Shown here in pieces: positions 1-8,823 of a stretch of 64,000 nt of DNA. The notes beneath the pieces were generated by a model. That model was not told the origin of the DNA and did not search any database. It saw nothing but the letters and a program-made list of their open reading frames with translations. The position numbers and the translations under genes were made by a program. The DNA lies in assembly GCF_003967575.1 (NCBI RefSeq), contig NZ_BIFT01000001.1, positions 5,332,001 to 5,396,000 on the forward strand. Reading direction: 5' to 3'. Position 1 is the stretch's first letter. Every line of letters starts with the position of its first letter. The stretch is from Dictyobacter alpinus (GTDB taxonomy: Bacteria > Chloroflexota > Ktedonobacteria > Ktedonobacterales > Ktedonobacteraceae).

Positions 1-2
1 AA

Positions 3-53
3 ATGCCGGCTGTGATCACAGAGGCACTTAAGGACTGTGATATCTATATGTAG
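3..53 (+). other. possible C-terminal tail of a gene entering from the left edge
   Basis: An open frame enters from the left edge and stops at TAG after about 16 residues. The stretch is too short to recognise and may be non-coding. It is listed only because a gene could end here. Confidence 0.15.
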
Positions 54-80
54 GCATTCGCTGATGCATAAAAGGTTTAT

Positions 81-121
81 GGGTGGTATTGATGTTTCTT
101 GAAGAAAAGCGCTTACCACCC
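81..121 (-). terminator. weak hairpin downstream of the Lrp gene
   Basis: GGGTGGTA (81-88) pairs with TACCACCC (114-121) around a 25-nt loop. It lies just past the stop of the minus-strand Lrp gene. The stem is short and there is only a weak T-rich tail, so the terminator role is inferred. Confidence 0.3.
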
Positions 122-168
122 GACTGCCGCAACGGAGCGATAAACCATGCGTTCAGCGCAAGCGTCGC

Positions 169-678
169 CTAGCGTTCATTCCAGCCGGGTTGGATTGAGG
201 GACGAAGATTGATGCCCGGTTCCTCCCAGTCGATGACCTGTTGCCTGAAGAGAGTGGAGGTTGCCACGTTGGTGATCTGCTCGCCATGAACGCTTAGCCT
301 CTCATTAAAGGCTTCTAGATGCTCCATTGAGGAAAGCGCGACCTTGAGCAGGGCGCAGTGGCTACCACTGAGTTTATGCATCTCCAGGATCTCTGGGAAT
401 TTCCCGGCGTTACTGGTTTTAAACAGACATCTATCGGGTGCGCAACGTAATTGGATAAAGACCAGCAAGGGGAGGCCAACTTTGGCGACATCTATCTGTG
501 CGCCATAACTCATAATAATCCCGGCATCCTCCAGCTTGCGTACGCGTTCAGCGGCCGCCGGAGATGATAAGCCCACGCGCCTGCCGAGTTCATTATAAGA
601 GAGGCGGGCGTCCTGCTGCAGCTCACGCAAAATCTTCCAATCGGTCGGATCAAGCGACCTTTCAGACTGTAAAGCCAT
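169..678 (-). CDS. Lrp/AsnC family transcriptional regulator
   Basis: A 169-residue protein of normal Lrp/AsnC length. Residues about 10-60 form the AsnC-type winged helix-turn-helix (LDPTDWKILRELQQDARLSY, then GRRVGLS and ERVRKLEDAGII). The rest corresponds to the RAM effector-binding alpha/beta domain, with the usual histidine-rich region near SGSHCALLKV. Family members sense amino acids or related small molecules as dimers or octamers and bind DNA locally. The start has a GAAAGG ribosome site about 9 nt upstream. It is divergent from the MFS exporter, with about 180 bp between starts, so control of that pump is the obvious inference. The effector is unknown. Confidence 0.9.
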   Translation of the reverse strand: MALQSERSLDPTDWKILRELQQDARLSYNELGRRVGLSSPAAAERVRKLEDAGIIMSYGAQIDVAKVGLPLLVFIQLRCAPDRCLFKTSNAGKFPEILEMHKLSGSHCALLKVALSSMEHLEAFNERLSVHGEQITNVATSTLFRQQVIDWEEPGINLRPSIQPGWNER

Positions 679-858
679 TTCCTATATTGCCTTTCTTTTT
701 TTAAGAAAGTATAGCATATCGCCTCGTGTCTGCTATTCCTCTCTCCACGCCTGCGCTGGTATGATGGACGCGCCTGATCCGATATATAGTGCAATCACAT
801 ACGTTTGCACGATGACATGGCAGCTATCATATCTTTACCGGGAAGAAAGCATTTCTAT

Positions 859-2058
859 ATGATACCAACGAAAAAGATGCACGCAAGTGTAGTAGAGCAG
901 GAGCCGCCCACACGCATGAATCCGCGTATTCTCCTGCTGGCCCTGGGCATGTTTGCTCTGGGCACGGACGCCTTTATTGTAGCGGGTGTCCTGCCAGTGA
1001 TTGCGCAAGATACAGGCGTAAGCGAGGGACTGGTTGGTCAGTTAATTACCGTGTTCTCGTTGACCTATGGTCTGGGTGCGCCCGTGCTGGCGGCCCTGAG
1101 TGGTCGGTGGGCGCCAAACCGCGTGTTGATCGGCGCGTCTGGCCTGCTCTGTCTGGCCAATCTGGCTTCAGCGCTCGCGCCCTCGTTTCCCATATTATTG
1201 CTTACGCGTATCCTGGCCGGCTGTTTCGCCGCTACCTATACGCCGCTGGCCTTTGCCGCCGGCATGTCACTGGCACCGCCCGCCAGGCGAGGCCAGGCGC
1301 TGGCCCTGGTTGTCAGTGGCCTGAATATCGCCACCGTCCTGGGCGCGCCACTGGGGACCTGGATCGGTGAGCGGCTTGGCTGGAGGCTCTCATTCGCCAT
1401 GGTCGCGCTCCTGGCCGGGATCGCGTCTCTCTGTCTGCTGCTCTGTGGACTGCCCAGATCAGCTCCCCCAAGTCCGCTCTCCCTGCAAGAGCGCCTGCGG
1501 CCAATCGCGCAACCCCGGGTGATGCTTGTCCTCTTGCCTGCCCTGCTGTGGAATATTGGTGTCTATAGTATGTATGCTTACGTTGCTCCATTTATACAGC
1601 AGCAGCTACAGATTAGAGATGTCAGTCTGCTGCTAGCCTGTTTCGGGCTGGGAATCGTATGCGCCAATAGATTGAGTAGCCTGCTGGCAGATCGCTTTAA
1701 TCCACAGCGCCTGATTATAGTTTTTCTTGCTATGCTGATCGTGCTGCAACTGCTCCTGCCACTGGTCGTGACCACATTCGTTGGTGGAGCAATCATGTTT
1801 ATCCTCTGGGGAATGAGTTTCGCGTTGCTTTTCATTCCGCAGCAGCAGCGTTTACTGAATATCGCGCCAGAGCACGCCAATGTGATCCTGGCCCTCAATA
1901 ATTCCGCCCTCTACCTGGGAATTGCCGGTGGGGCCGCCGTCGGTGGACTGGCCCTGCGCGCCTTTGCCATCACGCAACTGGCCTGGATCGGTATCGTCCC
2001 GCTGCTGACGGCGCTGCTCATCGTTGCCTTCTATCAGCGCCGCTTGAGTACATGCTGA
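859..2058 (+). CDS. MFS drug/sugar efflux transporter (DHA1, AraJ/CmlR-like)
   Basis: About 400 residues with 12 predicted membrane segments, beginning at the hydrophobic run after MNPRILLL. The protein has the DHA1 layout: an early acidic segment (GTDAFIVAGVLPVIA), a GRWAPNRVLIG loop between TM2 and TM3, and a motif-C-like GLNIATVLGAPLG in TM5. Members export drugs or sugars by proton antiport at the cytoplasmic membrane. The start is uncertain: the frame is open from a TTG at 805, with ATGs at 817, 859, 877 and 916. 859 was chosen because a GGAAGAAAG stretch precedes it, but 916 would also give a complete first helix. The gene is divergent from the Lrp regulator, which probably controls it. 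The substrate cannot be deduced. Confidence 0.85.
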   Translation: MIPTKKMHASVVEQEPPTRMNPRILLLALGMFALGTDAFIVAGVLPVIAQDTGVSEGLVGQLITVFSLTYGLGAPVLAALSGRWAPNRVLIGASGLLCLANLASALAPSFPILLLTRILAGCFAATYTPLAFAAGMSLAPPARRGQALALVVSGLNIATVLGAPLGTWIGERLGWRLSFAMVALLAGIASLCLLLCGLPRSAPPSPLSLQERLRPIAQPRVMLVLLPALLWNIGVYSMYAYVAPFIQQQLQIRDVSLLLACFGLGIVCANRLSSLLADRFNPQRLIIVFLAMLIVLQLLLPLVVTTFVGGAIMFILWGMSFALLFIPQQQRLLNIAPEHANVILALNNSALYLGIAGGAAVGGLALRAFAITQLAWIGIVPLLTALLIVAFYQRRLSTC

Positions 2059-2072
2059 AATGGCCTGATCAT

Positions 2073-2110
2073 GAGATGTATTGCACGCGAGGCCCAATAC
2101 ATCTCTTTTA
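2073..2110 (+). terminator. rho-independent terminator after the MFS gene
   Basis: GAGATGTATTG (2073-2083) and CAATACATCTC (2095-2105) form a perfect 11-bp stem, followed by TTTTA. It sits 15 bp past the MFS stop codon. Confidence 0.8.
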
Positions 2111-2180
2111 TCCACATATCCATGCTCAGGAACATTCACATGGGTTGATGAGTCGCGCGTGATGCGCGACCTCAGGGATG

Positions 2181-2786
2181 TCAGCTTCCTGACACCGTGC
2201 CGGTGGTAACCGCGCCGGCACGTTCGTAATTCACGATAATGATGCCATTTGGCGAGACTTTGCTCTCCTTCACCTTGAACGACGCTGGGATGGTGCCATC
2301 GACAAACAAGCGTTTTCCAGTGCCCAACGTTAGCGGGTAGATCTTGAGCCAGAACTCATCGATCAGATCATGCTTCATCAGCGTCTGAACGAAATTTGCA
2401 CTGCCGTAAACGTGCAAATCTGGACCTTCCTGCTGCTTGAGCTGGCTGACTTTTTCCGCAATGTCTCCGCCTAAAAACACGGAGGGCTGCCATTCGCTAG
2501 AAGTCACGGTATTCGAGGCGACGTATTTGGTCGCTGTACTGGCGCCCGGCCATATGTCGACATTCTTCGGCCAGTAGGGTTCCCAGATCTCAAAGGTCTT
2601 GCGCCCCAACAACAGATCAAACGGCAGACTCATCTGCTTCTTCATGACGGCTCCAAGCACCTCGTCGGAATATGGGCTTTGCCAACCGCCATACGCGAAG
2701 CCACCACTGGTATCTTCATCTGGCCCACCTCCGGCCTGTATGACACCATCAAGAGTGATAAATTCGAGTACAATAACTTTTCTCAT
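2181..2786 (-). CDS. dihydrofolate reductase-like (RibD C-terminal domain) protein
   Basis: A 201-residue single-domain protein of the YyaP/YwjB group: RibD_C fold, NADPH-dependent reductases of unproven substrate. Typical landmarks are the N-terminal strand MRKVIVLEFITLDGVIQ, the GRKTFEIWEPYWP turn, HVYGSANFVQTL (nucleotide-binding loop) and DEFWLKIYPLTLGTGKRLF. It is a stand-alone enzyme, not a folate-pathway FolA or the bifunctional RibD. The start has AGGA at 7-nt spacing. It converges with the MFS gene. A small GC hairpin (2152-2170) just beyond its stop may help terminate it. Confidence 0.88.
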   Translation of the reverse strand: MRKVIVLEFITLDGVIQAGGGPDEDTSGGFAYGGWQSPYSDEVLGAVMKKQMSLPFDLLLGRKTFEIWEPYWPKNVDIWPGASTATKYVASNTVTSSEWQPSVFLGGDIAEKVSQLKQQEGPDLHVYGSANFVQTLMKHDLIDEFWLKIYPLTLGTGKRLFVDGTIPASFKVKESKVSPNGIIIVNYERAGAVTTGTVSGS

Positions 2787-2901
2787 CGTATTTCCTATCT
2801 ATATATCTATATATTTTTGGAACATCCTGCTATTTGTGCGTGACAAATCCCGCCTGGCGGGCCGAATGGGAAAAATCCGCAACATTCCCTGAACCTGGAA
2901 C

Positions 2902-3594
2902 CTAAGCCGTAAAGCGTTTCCACTGGCCTTCGGAGATCACTTTGACTTTGCCGTCAATTACCTGGATGGCGGTCTGATCGTCCATCAAGTATGACGGCAC
3001 CGGCATGCTGGCGGCCCACTTTAACGCGTTGGCCATGGAGTTATCCGGCATAGAGGGGTAATCGAGGTGCGGAAATATGGCAAAATCAACCAGTCCCAGC
3101 GTGGTATCACCACCGGTAGGCGGCCTCCAGCCGACGAAGTCCTCCCCGATGCTGGGAGTCATCACCATGCTTCCGGCGCTCAGCCCCACATAGACCAGCT
3201 CACGTGGAAGTTCTGGTAAGAGATCGGCCAGTCCAGATTGCCGCATCCAGTAGCAAAGATACAGGGGGTCGCCGCCTTCCACCAGCAGGGCATCCGTCTC
3301 CCGGACCCGAGAGACCCAACGCTCTTTATCGATACTGGGCAGCGCGGTAAGCTCAAGCACGCCTAACGACTTCCACCCCAGGTGGCACAGAGAGACGTAT
3401 CCATCCGGGAATGGAGCACTGTTGGTATCTCCACTGATCAGCCGGGCGATCATGGTTGGACCATTGGGGTTGGCATGCAGTGCCGTAGGGATGTAGAGGA
3501 CGCTGGACTCGGCGATCGGTTTGCCCAGCAGATCAACCAGGGCGTTACGAATGCTGTCATTGGTGATGCCACCAGAGGTGAGCAGAAGTTTCAT
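2902..3594 (-). CDS. peptidase E-like S51 serine peptidase
   Basis: A 230-residue protein of the class I glutamine amidotransferase-like fold. It begins MKLLLTSGGI and contains VEGGDPLYL and the nucleophile elbow YVGLSAGSM (Ser139), diagnostic of peptidase family S51 (PepE, Asp-dipeptidase, and the Listeria Lmo0363 group). The cytoplasmic enzyme probably hydrolyses small peptides or related amides. An upstream ATG in frame at 3645 would add 17 residues encoded by the flanking repeat, so 3594 was chosen. Repeat family A begins some 40 bp upstream and may have replaced the original promoter region. Confidence is high for the family and low for the substrate. Confidence 0.85.
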   Translation of the reverse strand: MKLLLTSGGITNDSIRNALVDLLGKPIAESSVLYIPTALHANPNGPTMIARLISGDTNSAPFPDGYVSLCHLGWKSLGVLELTALPSIDKERWVSRVRETDALLVEGGDPLYLCYWMRQSGLADLLPELPRELVYVGLSAGSMVMTPSIGEDFVGWRPPTGGDTTLGLVDFAIFPHLDYPSMPDNSMANALKWAASMPVPSYLMDDQTAIQVIDGKVKVISEGQWKRFTA

Positions 3595-3634
3595 ACTATC
3601 AATCCTTGACGATTTCATGGGAGCGGAAAGGCTC

Positions 3635-3862
3635 AATACTTTCAACGTAACGGCAGGGCTTGTCCCTGCTCCAGTTCACGTACAAGCAGGCACAAGCCCG
3701 AGGCAGACATGTTTCGCCATACTCGGCCTCACAACGAGCACGTGTCTCAGGGACAGGTTGTACGTGAACTGGAGCAGGGACAAGCCCTGCCGTTACGTTG
3801 AGAGACGCGCTCAATGGAGCGAGTGTAGCGGCCGCCAATCGTTCCCTACGTTGAAAGTATTG
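3635..3862. repeat. nested inverted-repeat element, family A copy 1
   Basis: The inner arms (about 3643-3684 and 3758-3800) are nearly perfect 42-bp inverted copies containing CAGTTCACGTAC. The outer arms AATACTTTCAACGT (3635-3648) and its complement (3849-3862) form a second ring. A related copy lies at 44446-44910. There is no coding capacity beyond chance frames. It fills most of the gap between the S51 gene and the Uma2 gene; the rest (3863-4103) shows nothing clear. Confidence 0.8.
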
Positions 3863-4103
3863 GCCGCAAGGCTCCTCTCTTTTATGCTAAGCATTTTATC
3901 TGCGACATGATCATGACTGGCGATCCGGTCTGGGTGGGAAAACCCACGTACGATCAGCTCGCTTCCAGAGTCATTAACTTATCCGCTGCTTAACTGCATA
4001 CAAGATATTCTACCGTCTTGTAAAGCAAAAAACTTCTCCTATCTTGCTCAAATCCTCTATAAATGGTGGTATGTGTTGTGGGGGGCAATACCAAGGGGTA
4101 GCT

Positions 4104-4682
4104 CTAGAGCTCTTCCTCTAGTTCGAGGTATACTTTGGCGTAAATTTCCTGGAGTGTGAAGCTTACTTCAATACTTGAGAGGTCTACACTATCGCTATTT
4201 TTTGTGTAGATAGAGTGTTGCCAGGTGGAGATACCAATGCGATGATGATGTTCTACAAAACGCTTACGCGAGTCCACAAATAAAATTTCCTGGATGGTCG
4301 GATACTGCTGATAAGCGATCAGTTTCTCACCTCTATCAGTCTTTTCAGTCGAGGGCGAGTGGACCTCTACAATGACTGTAGGCGCCTCTAACGCTTTCTT
4401 GCGCGTCCAATCGAATGGATCACAGGATACAGATGCATCGGGATAATAGATACAACTGTCTGACAATGCTACGGCCGCATCTGAGCCGTAGACGTTGCAA
4501 TCGGTCTTGAACAATGCGCGATCAAGCATACCAGCAATGCGTGCAGCAATTTGCGCATGAGATAGCGAGCCGCCAGTCATCATGCGTATATCACCATCGA
4601 TATACTCAAATTTCCGTGTTGGCAGGCTTTCAACCATACTCCAATACTCATCAAAAGAATATTTGCGTAATGGATCATACAT
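4104..4682 (-). CDS. Uma2 family (DUF820) restriction-endonuclease-fold protein
   Basis: 192 residues, standard for the Uma2 family, which is abundant in cyanobacteria and Chloroflexi and has a PD-(D/E)XK nuclease fold. Visible landmarks are TGGSLSHAQIAARI, CIYYPDASV (the Asp of the motif), EAPTVIVEVHSPST (the E-x-x core) and EKLIAYQQYPTIQEILFVD. Catalytic residues look intact. The biological role of the family is not established. It stands alone between repeat family A and the ribosomal-protection gene. Confidence 0.88.
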   Translation of the reverse strand: MYDPLRKYSFDEYWSMVESLPTRKFEYIDGDIRMMTGGSLSHAQIAARIAGMLDRALFKTDCNVYGSDAAVALSDSCIYYPDASVSCDPFDWTRKKALEAPTVIVEVHSPSTEKTDRGEKLIAYQQYPTIQEILFVDSRKRFVEHHHRIGISTWQHSIYTKNSDSVDLSSIEVSFTLQEIYAKVYLELEEEL

Positions 4683-4750
4683 AGCTCACCACCCCTTCCC
4701 AACATATAGTTCGATCATAATATAGCTACACCATACACTATGTAGACAAG

Positions 4751-4811
4751 AAAAAGCAACAACCGGCCAGTTCACGCGCTGTATGAAGTATCACAACAGC
4801 GCGTGTGCTGG
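4751..4811 (-). terminator. terminator after the ribosomal-protection gene
   Basis: CCAGTTCACGCGCTG (4767-4781) pairs with CAGCGCGTGTGCTGG (4797-4811). On the minus strand the stem is followed shortly by a TTTTT tract at 4751-4755. Confidence 0.7.
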
Positions 4812-4822
4812 CTGGCTGGTTC

Positions 4823-6802
4823 TTAGTAGGTGTGCAGGATATGCAGCATGTAGTCTTTACGGTTCAAGGGATTATAGTCTGCGCGCTTGCGGGTGGGGAA
4901 AGTGTGCTCTATTTTGCGGAAGCCGCCGGGCTTCGTTACAAAGATACCTTCGCCCTCGGTGAAAGCATGCAGGCCGTTTTTAAATTCCTCGGCCGTTGTC
5001 AGGGGTATGGTGCCGGTCAATACAAAGGTATCGCCGCGCAGTGTGGGCTGCTCGAAGATGGCTTGTAGCGCTGACAATTTGAACATAGCTTTACTGATAG
5101 CATGGGCCGGCACGTTGAGTTCAAACTGGTAGAGTGGCTCATAGACGGCCGTACCGGCTTGCGCGAGTGCGTTCATCAGGACCAGGGGGACCAGTTTGCG
5201 GAAATCGCCGGCTACGGTGACCGGACTGCTATAGCCGGTGTGGGTCAGGAATACGGCCACGTCGGTAACTTCCCAGCCGTAGAGGCCCTGCTTTAAGGTC
5301 TCACGGGCCGTCTCCTCAATGGCCCGATGGAATGGGAGCGGCAACGAACCCAGCTTGACCTCCAACTTATAGCTGATCCCACTATCCGGGAGACCGGGCT
5401 CAATTCTGAAGCCCACCGTTGCCACGAATGGATTACCTTCGGCCCCCTTGTACTCTACATCCTGTCCCGTTCCGGCTGGCTTTTCGACGCAGACCACCCG
5501 CGTCTCTGAAAAGTGTACCGCCAGCCTATATTTTTCGGATAGCACTGATGCAACGACCTCTTTTTGCACCTCCCCAAAGAGCCGCAGATAGAGCTCATGA
5601 TGAAAGGTATCTTTGAGCACATGGATCAGTGGATCCTCGGCAGACATCTCCACCAGGGCCCGGTAGAGTTGCAACGTCTGTTCCGGGTGTCTGGGCTCGA
5701 TGCGTGCCTCCATCTGGGGCGCCACAAAATGCAGGTCCTTGATGCGCTCCGACCACGTACCCACAATGTCGCCGATACGCACATCCTGCAATCCCCAGAC
5801 TTTACAGAAATCGCCGGCCTCCACGCTGGCGACCTGTATGGTTTTGCCTTCTTTGAACACATGCAGCTTTTTTACTTTCTCCGTATGTGTTTCTGTTTCA
5901 TGTGCGTCCATTCTCTGGCACACCGTAATATATGCGCGGACATTGATGCGGCCTGAGAATAGCCTGATATACGCGATCTTTTCGCCGCCCACCTCTTGCT
6001 CCAGTTTAAAGACGACTCCGGATAACGGAGCATCTTCTACGTTGGTATTGGTGGGAAAAAAGGTGGCGATGCCCGTGAGCAGTTCGGTGACGCCAACGCC
6101 GGTCATGGCCGAGCCGAAGAAGATCGGATACAGCTTCGCCTCCCGGACCTGTTTCGTCAAGGCACATCTGATCTGCTCGGCGCTCACGTTTTCATTGCTG
6201 GCATAGGCCTCCAGCCAGCGATCATCGTGAAGTGCCAGTTGTTCGAGGCATGTTTCCAGGAAGGCCTGATCGTGCTCGAAGCTCTTCTCGATAATAAACG
6301 CCTGTTTGCTGCCGAGGTTGTCAGGTGTAGAGAGAGGAATGATGCGCTCAGTGAGCTTTTCTGTGATGCGCGTGAGTAGCGTATCCGATTGCGCGCCACG
6401 GCGATCGATCTTGTTAATAAAAATGATCGTGGGGATATTCAGCTTGATCAGAATGGACATCAGGAACTTCGTTTGCGCCTGAATTCCTTCCACGGCCGAT
6501 ATCAGCAGGACCGCGCCATCCAACACACTGAATGAGCGCTCCACTTCCGCGATAAAGTCCGCGTGTCCGGGGGTATCGATGAGATTAACTTTTAGCTCAT
6601 GAGCCTGCACACAAAATGAGACAATCGAGGCCTTAATGGTGATGCCCCTTTGTCTTTCCAATTCCATAGAATCGGTCTGAGTATTGCCTTGATCAACTTT
6701 GCCAATTTCATTAATAACATGGGTTTCATACAGGATACGTTCGGTCAGACTGGTCTTTCCAGCGTCTACGTGCGCCACGATCCCGATGTTTACTGTTCTC
6801 AT
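4823..6802 (-). CDS. TetM/Otr(A)-type ribosomal protection protein (EF-G-like GTPase)
   Basis: 659 residues, matching tetracycline ribosomal protection proteins rather than EF-G (about 700). The G domain is complete: HVDAGKTSLTE (P loop, residues 11-21), QRGITIKAS (switch I), DTPGHADF (G3), NKIDRRG (G4). Domains II-V follow, with the domain IV/C-terminal tail ending in RKDYMLHILHTY. These GTPases release tetracycline from the 30S subunit. Otr(A)-like chromosomal copies in soil bacteria may also serve self-protection or general translation rescue. The start has AGAGGA 10 nt upstream. No leader peptide was evident. Whether it gives tetracycline resistance cannot be told from sequence alone. Confidence 0.9.
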   Translation of the reverse strand: MRTVNIGIVAHVDAGKTSLTERILYETHVINEIGKVDQGNTQTDSMELERQRGITIKASIVSFCVQAHELKVNLIDTPGHADFIAEVERSFSVLDGAVLLISAVEGIQAQTKFLMSILIKLNIPTIIFINKIDRRGAQSDTLLTRITEKLTERIIPLSTPDNLGSKQAFIIEKSFEHDQAFLETCLEQLALHDDRWLEAYASNENVSAEQIRCALTKQVREAKLYPIFFGSAMTGVGVTELLTGIATFFPTNTNVEDAPLSGVVFKLEQEVGGEKIAYIRLFSGRINVRAYITVCQRMDAHETETHTEKVKKLHVFKEGKTIQVASVEAGDFCKVWGLQDVRIGDIVGTWSERIKDLHFVAPQMEARIEPRHPEQTLQLYRALVEMSAEDPLIHVLKDTFHHELYLRLFGEVQKEVVASVLSEKYRLAVHFSETRVVCVEKPAGTGQDVEYKGAEGNPFVATVGFRIEPGLPDSGISYKLEVKLGSLPLPFHRAIEETARETLKQGLYGWEVTDVAVFLTHTGYSSPVTVAGDFRKLVPLVLMNALAQAGTAVYEPLYQFELNVPAHAISKAMFKLSALQAIFEQPTLRGDTFVLTGTIPLTTAEEFKNGLHAFTEGEGIFVTKPGGFRKIEHTFPTRKRADYNPLNRKDYMLHILHTY

Positions 6803-7032
6803 GCAGTAGCATCCTCTGTCTTATCGTATCTCTTCTCATTTCATTCTCCTGCGTGATAATAATGTTAAATTGCCGCATTTGGTGATTCTCCAATCTTCTG
6901 TCATAAAGCTACTGAGTAGCAACATTGAATGCCCGTACCATACATGAAAAGCTCTAATCATGTCAAGATGGTATATTAGGTGGGGTCTCATACGTTTTTT
7001 TTGCCACCGCCCCCGAACACGACCACGTCCCC

Positions 7033-7294
7033 GTAGTTACGGCCCTCAGCGGCCGTTTGCCACCCGCCGCAGCGTGGTGGCCCGGTATCTCCGCGATCCG
7101 GTTCCCCTGGTCTGACTCGTTCTCTCACGCGGTGCCCAAACGAAACCTTCATCTGGTCGCGTTATGGAGGGGGCAGAGGTATCGCAGGGGATCCCTCTCT
7201 GGGCAAGGTGTCGACGGTGGGGGAGCCGAACCAGACGGATACCGGGCCACCACGCTGCGGCGAGTGGCAAGCGACCGCTGAGGGTCGCAGCTAC
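7033..7294. repeat. MITE-like inverted-repeat element, family B copy 1
   Basis: Left arm 7033-7089 and right arm 7239-7294 are 56-57 bp imperfect inverted repeats. They begin GTAGTTACGGCCCTCAGCGG and end CCGCTGAGGGTCGCAGCTAC. The element has no transposase. The same termini, with the same flank ACGTCCCC or CCGTCCCC, bound the larger element at 50094-50684. It occupies the gap upstream of the ribosomal-protection gene and downstream of amt. The rest of the gap (6803-7032) shows no gene. Confidence 0.8.
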
Positions 7295-7368
7295 GAGGGC
7301 GTTTGCGAATAAAATGTATTATTTGTGTTCTTTTTTACAATATTTATGTTTATGTTGTGGTTTATGGA

Positions 7369-7402
7369 GAAAAAAGCAGGAGCGGCGATCACCGCTCCTG
7401 CT
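7369..7402 (-). terminator. terminator after the ammonium transporter
   Basis: AGCAGGAGCGG and CCGCTCCTGCT form an 11-bp stem, followed on the minus strand by a run of six T. It sits 27 bp beyond the amt stop. Confidence 0.9.
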
Positions 7403-7428
7403 GGGAAGATTTTGTGATTGCTGTTGGC

Positions 7429-8823
7429 TTATAAGCGGTAGCCTTCTTCGCCGTGGACCGCGATATCGAGGCCCAGCTCTTCGTCTTCGGCTGGTACGCG
7501 TAGGCCGAGGGGGGAGAGGAGCTTGAAGAGGATGAAGGTCAGGATGAATGAGTAGACCAGGGTAACCAGGACCGCCAGGACCTGGGTGCCGAACTGGCCG
7601 GGATTGCCGAAGAGTAGGCCGTTGTTGCCGGCGCTATTGATGGCTTTTTCGGCGAAGACTCCGGTCAGGATGGCTCCGGTGACACCACCCATACCGTGGG
7701 CGGCCCAGACGTCCAGGGTGTCGTCGATGTTGGTGAATTTGCTGCGCAGGAAGAGCATCAGGTAGGTCACGATACCGGCGATGATACCGATGGCGATACT
7801 GGCAACAGGTCCGACAAAGCCGCTGGCTGGTGTGATGGCGACCAATCCACAGACCGCGCCGGTCGCGGTCGCCATGGCGCTGGGTTTCTTATGTTCGGCC
7901 CAACTCAAGGCCATCCAGGTCAGGGCGGCGGCGGCGGCGGCCGTATTGGTGACAACGAAGGCGCTTACCGAGAGAGGCGATGCAGCCAGGGCGCTACCAG
8001 CGTTGAAGCCGAACCAGCCGAACCAGAGCAGGGCGGCACCAAGCAGGACAAAGGGGACGTTATTCGATGCCAGGGCCTCGCCCTTCTGGAAACCTCTGCG
8101 TTTGCCGATAGCCATGGCCGCAGCCAGACCCGCGAAGCCAGCACTGATATGCACGACCGTACCGCCCGCGAAGTCCAGGGCGCCTAGATTGTGCAGCCAG
8201 CCGCCGGTTCCCCATACCCAGTGGGCAATAGGATCATAGACCAGGGTGGACCAGAGCAGGACAAAGATGACCAGGGTGCGGAAGCGAATGCGCTCCACAA
8301 AGGATCCGATAATAAGTGCGGGAGTAATAATGGCGAACATACCCTGGAAGACCATAAAGGCCAGATGTGGGATGGTTGGAGCGTACACACTGGGAGCATA
8401 GCCAACTCCACTCAGGCCGAAGTAGTTCAGGCCGCCGATGACACCACCGATATCATTGCCGAAGACCAGGCTATAGCCGATCACAACCCATTGGACACTT
8501 ACCAGCGCCAGGATCAATAGCGTCTGCTTGATGACGCTAACCACGTTCTTGCTGGTAACCATACCACCATAGAAGAAGCCGACCGCAGGAGTCATCACCA
8601 TAACCAGCGCGGCCGCCGTCAGGACCCAGGCCGTATCACCGGCATTGATTGCTTTAGCATCGAAATTGCCTGCCGAAGCGCCAGCAAAGTACTTTGACGC
8701 GTAACCAGCGATCAGACCGATCACTGCCAGTAGAATGACCTGAATAAGTAGCGTCCGATTCCGATTGCCGACGGAGGCCGCCTGTTTTTTTTCTGATGAG
8801 GGGGTAACTTCAGTTGTTATCAT
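7429..8823 (-). CDS. amt: ammonium transporter, Amt/MEP/Rh family
   Basis: 464 residues with about 11-12 membrane helices. It has an N-terminal hydrophobic segment after a polar leader, then the Amt core starting at AINAGDTAWVLTAAALVMVMTP. The twin pore histidines sit in VVHISAGFAG and WAAHGMGG, and the phenylalanine gate region is FYGGMV. The trimeric channel conducts ammonium/ammonia into the cell. The C-terminal tail is short (EDEELGLDIAVHGEEGYRL) and keeps the acidic stretch typical of the cytoplasmic regulatory tail that binds GlnK. No glnK/glnB is adjacent, which is unusual, since amtB-glnK pairing is the common arrangement. Confidence 0.95.
   Translation of the reverse strand: MITTEVTPSSEKKQAASVGNRNRTLLIQVILLAVIGLIAGYASKYFAGASAGNFDAKAINAGDTAWVLTAAALVMVMTPAVGFFYGGMVTSKNVVSVIKQTLLILALVSVQWVVIGYSLVFGNDIGGVIGGLNYFGLSGVGYAPSVYAPTIPHLAFMVFQGMFAIITPALIIGSFVERIRFRTLVIFVLLWSTLVYDPIAHWVWGTGGWLHNLGALDFAGGTVVHISAGFAGLAAAMAIGKRRGFQKGEALASNNVPFVLLGAALLWFGWFGFNAGSALAASPLSVSAFVVTNTAAAAAALTWMALSWAEHKKPSAMATATGAVCGLVAITPASGFVGPVASIAIGIIAGIVTYLMLFLRSKFTNIDDTLDVWAAHGMGGVTGAILTGVFAEKAINSAGNNGLLFGNPGQFGTQVLAVLVTLVYSFILTFILFKLLSPLGLRVPAEDEELGLDIAVHGEEGYRL

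Noticed and set aside
3521..3910. Short frames inside repeat family A encoding similar peptides at 3599-3838 and 44394-44588
   Set aside because: The shared peptide (AGL-PAPVHV then CAC-YV) arises from the repeated DNA itself. The frames lack ribosome sites.
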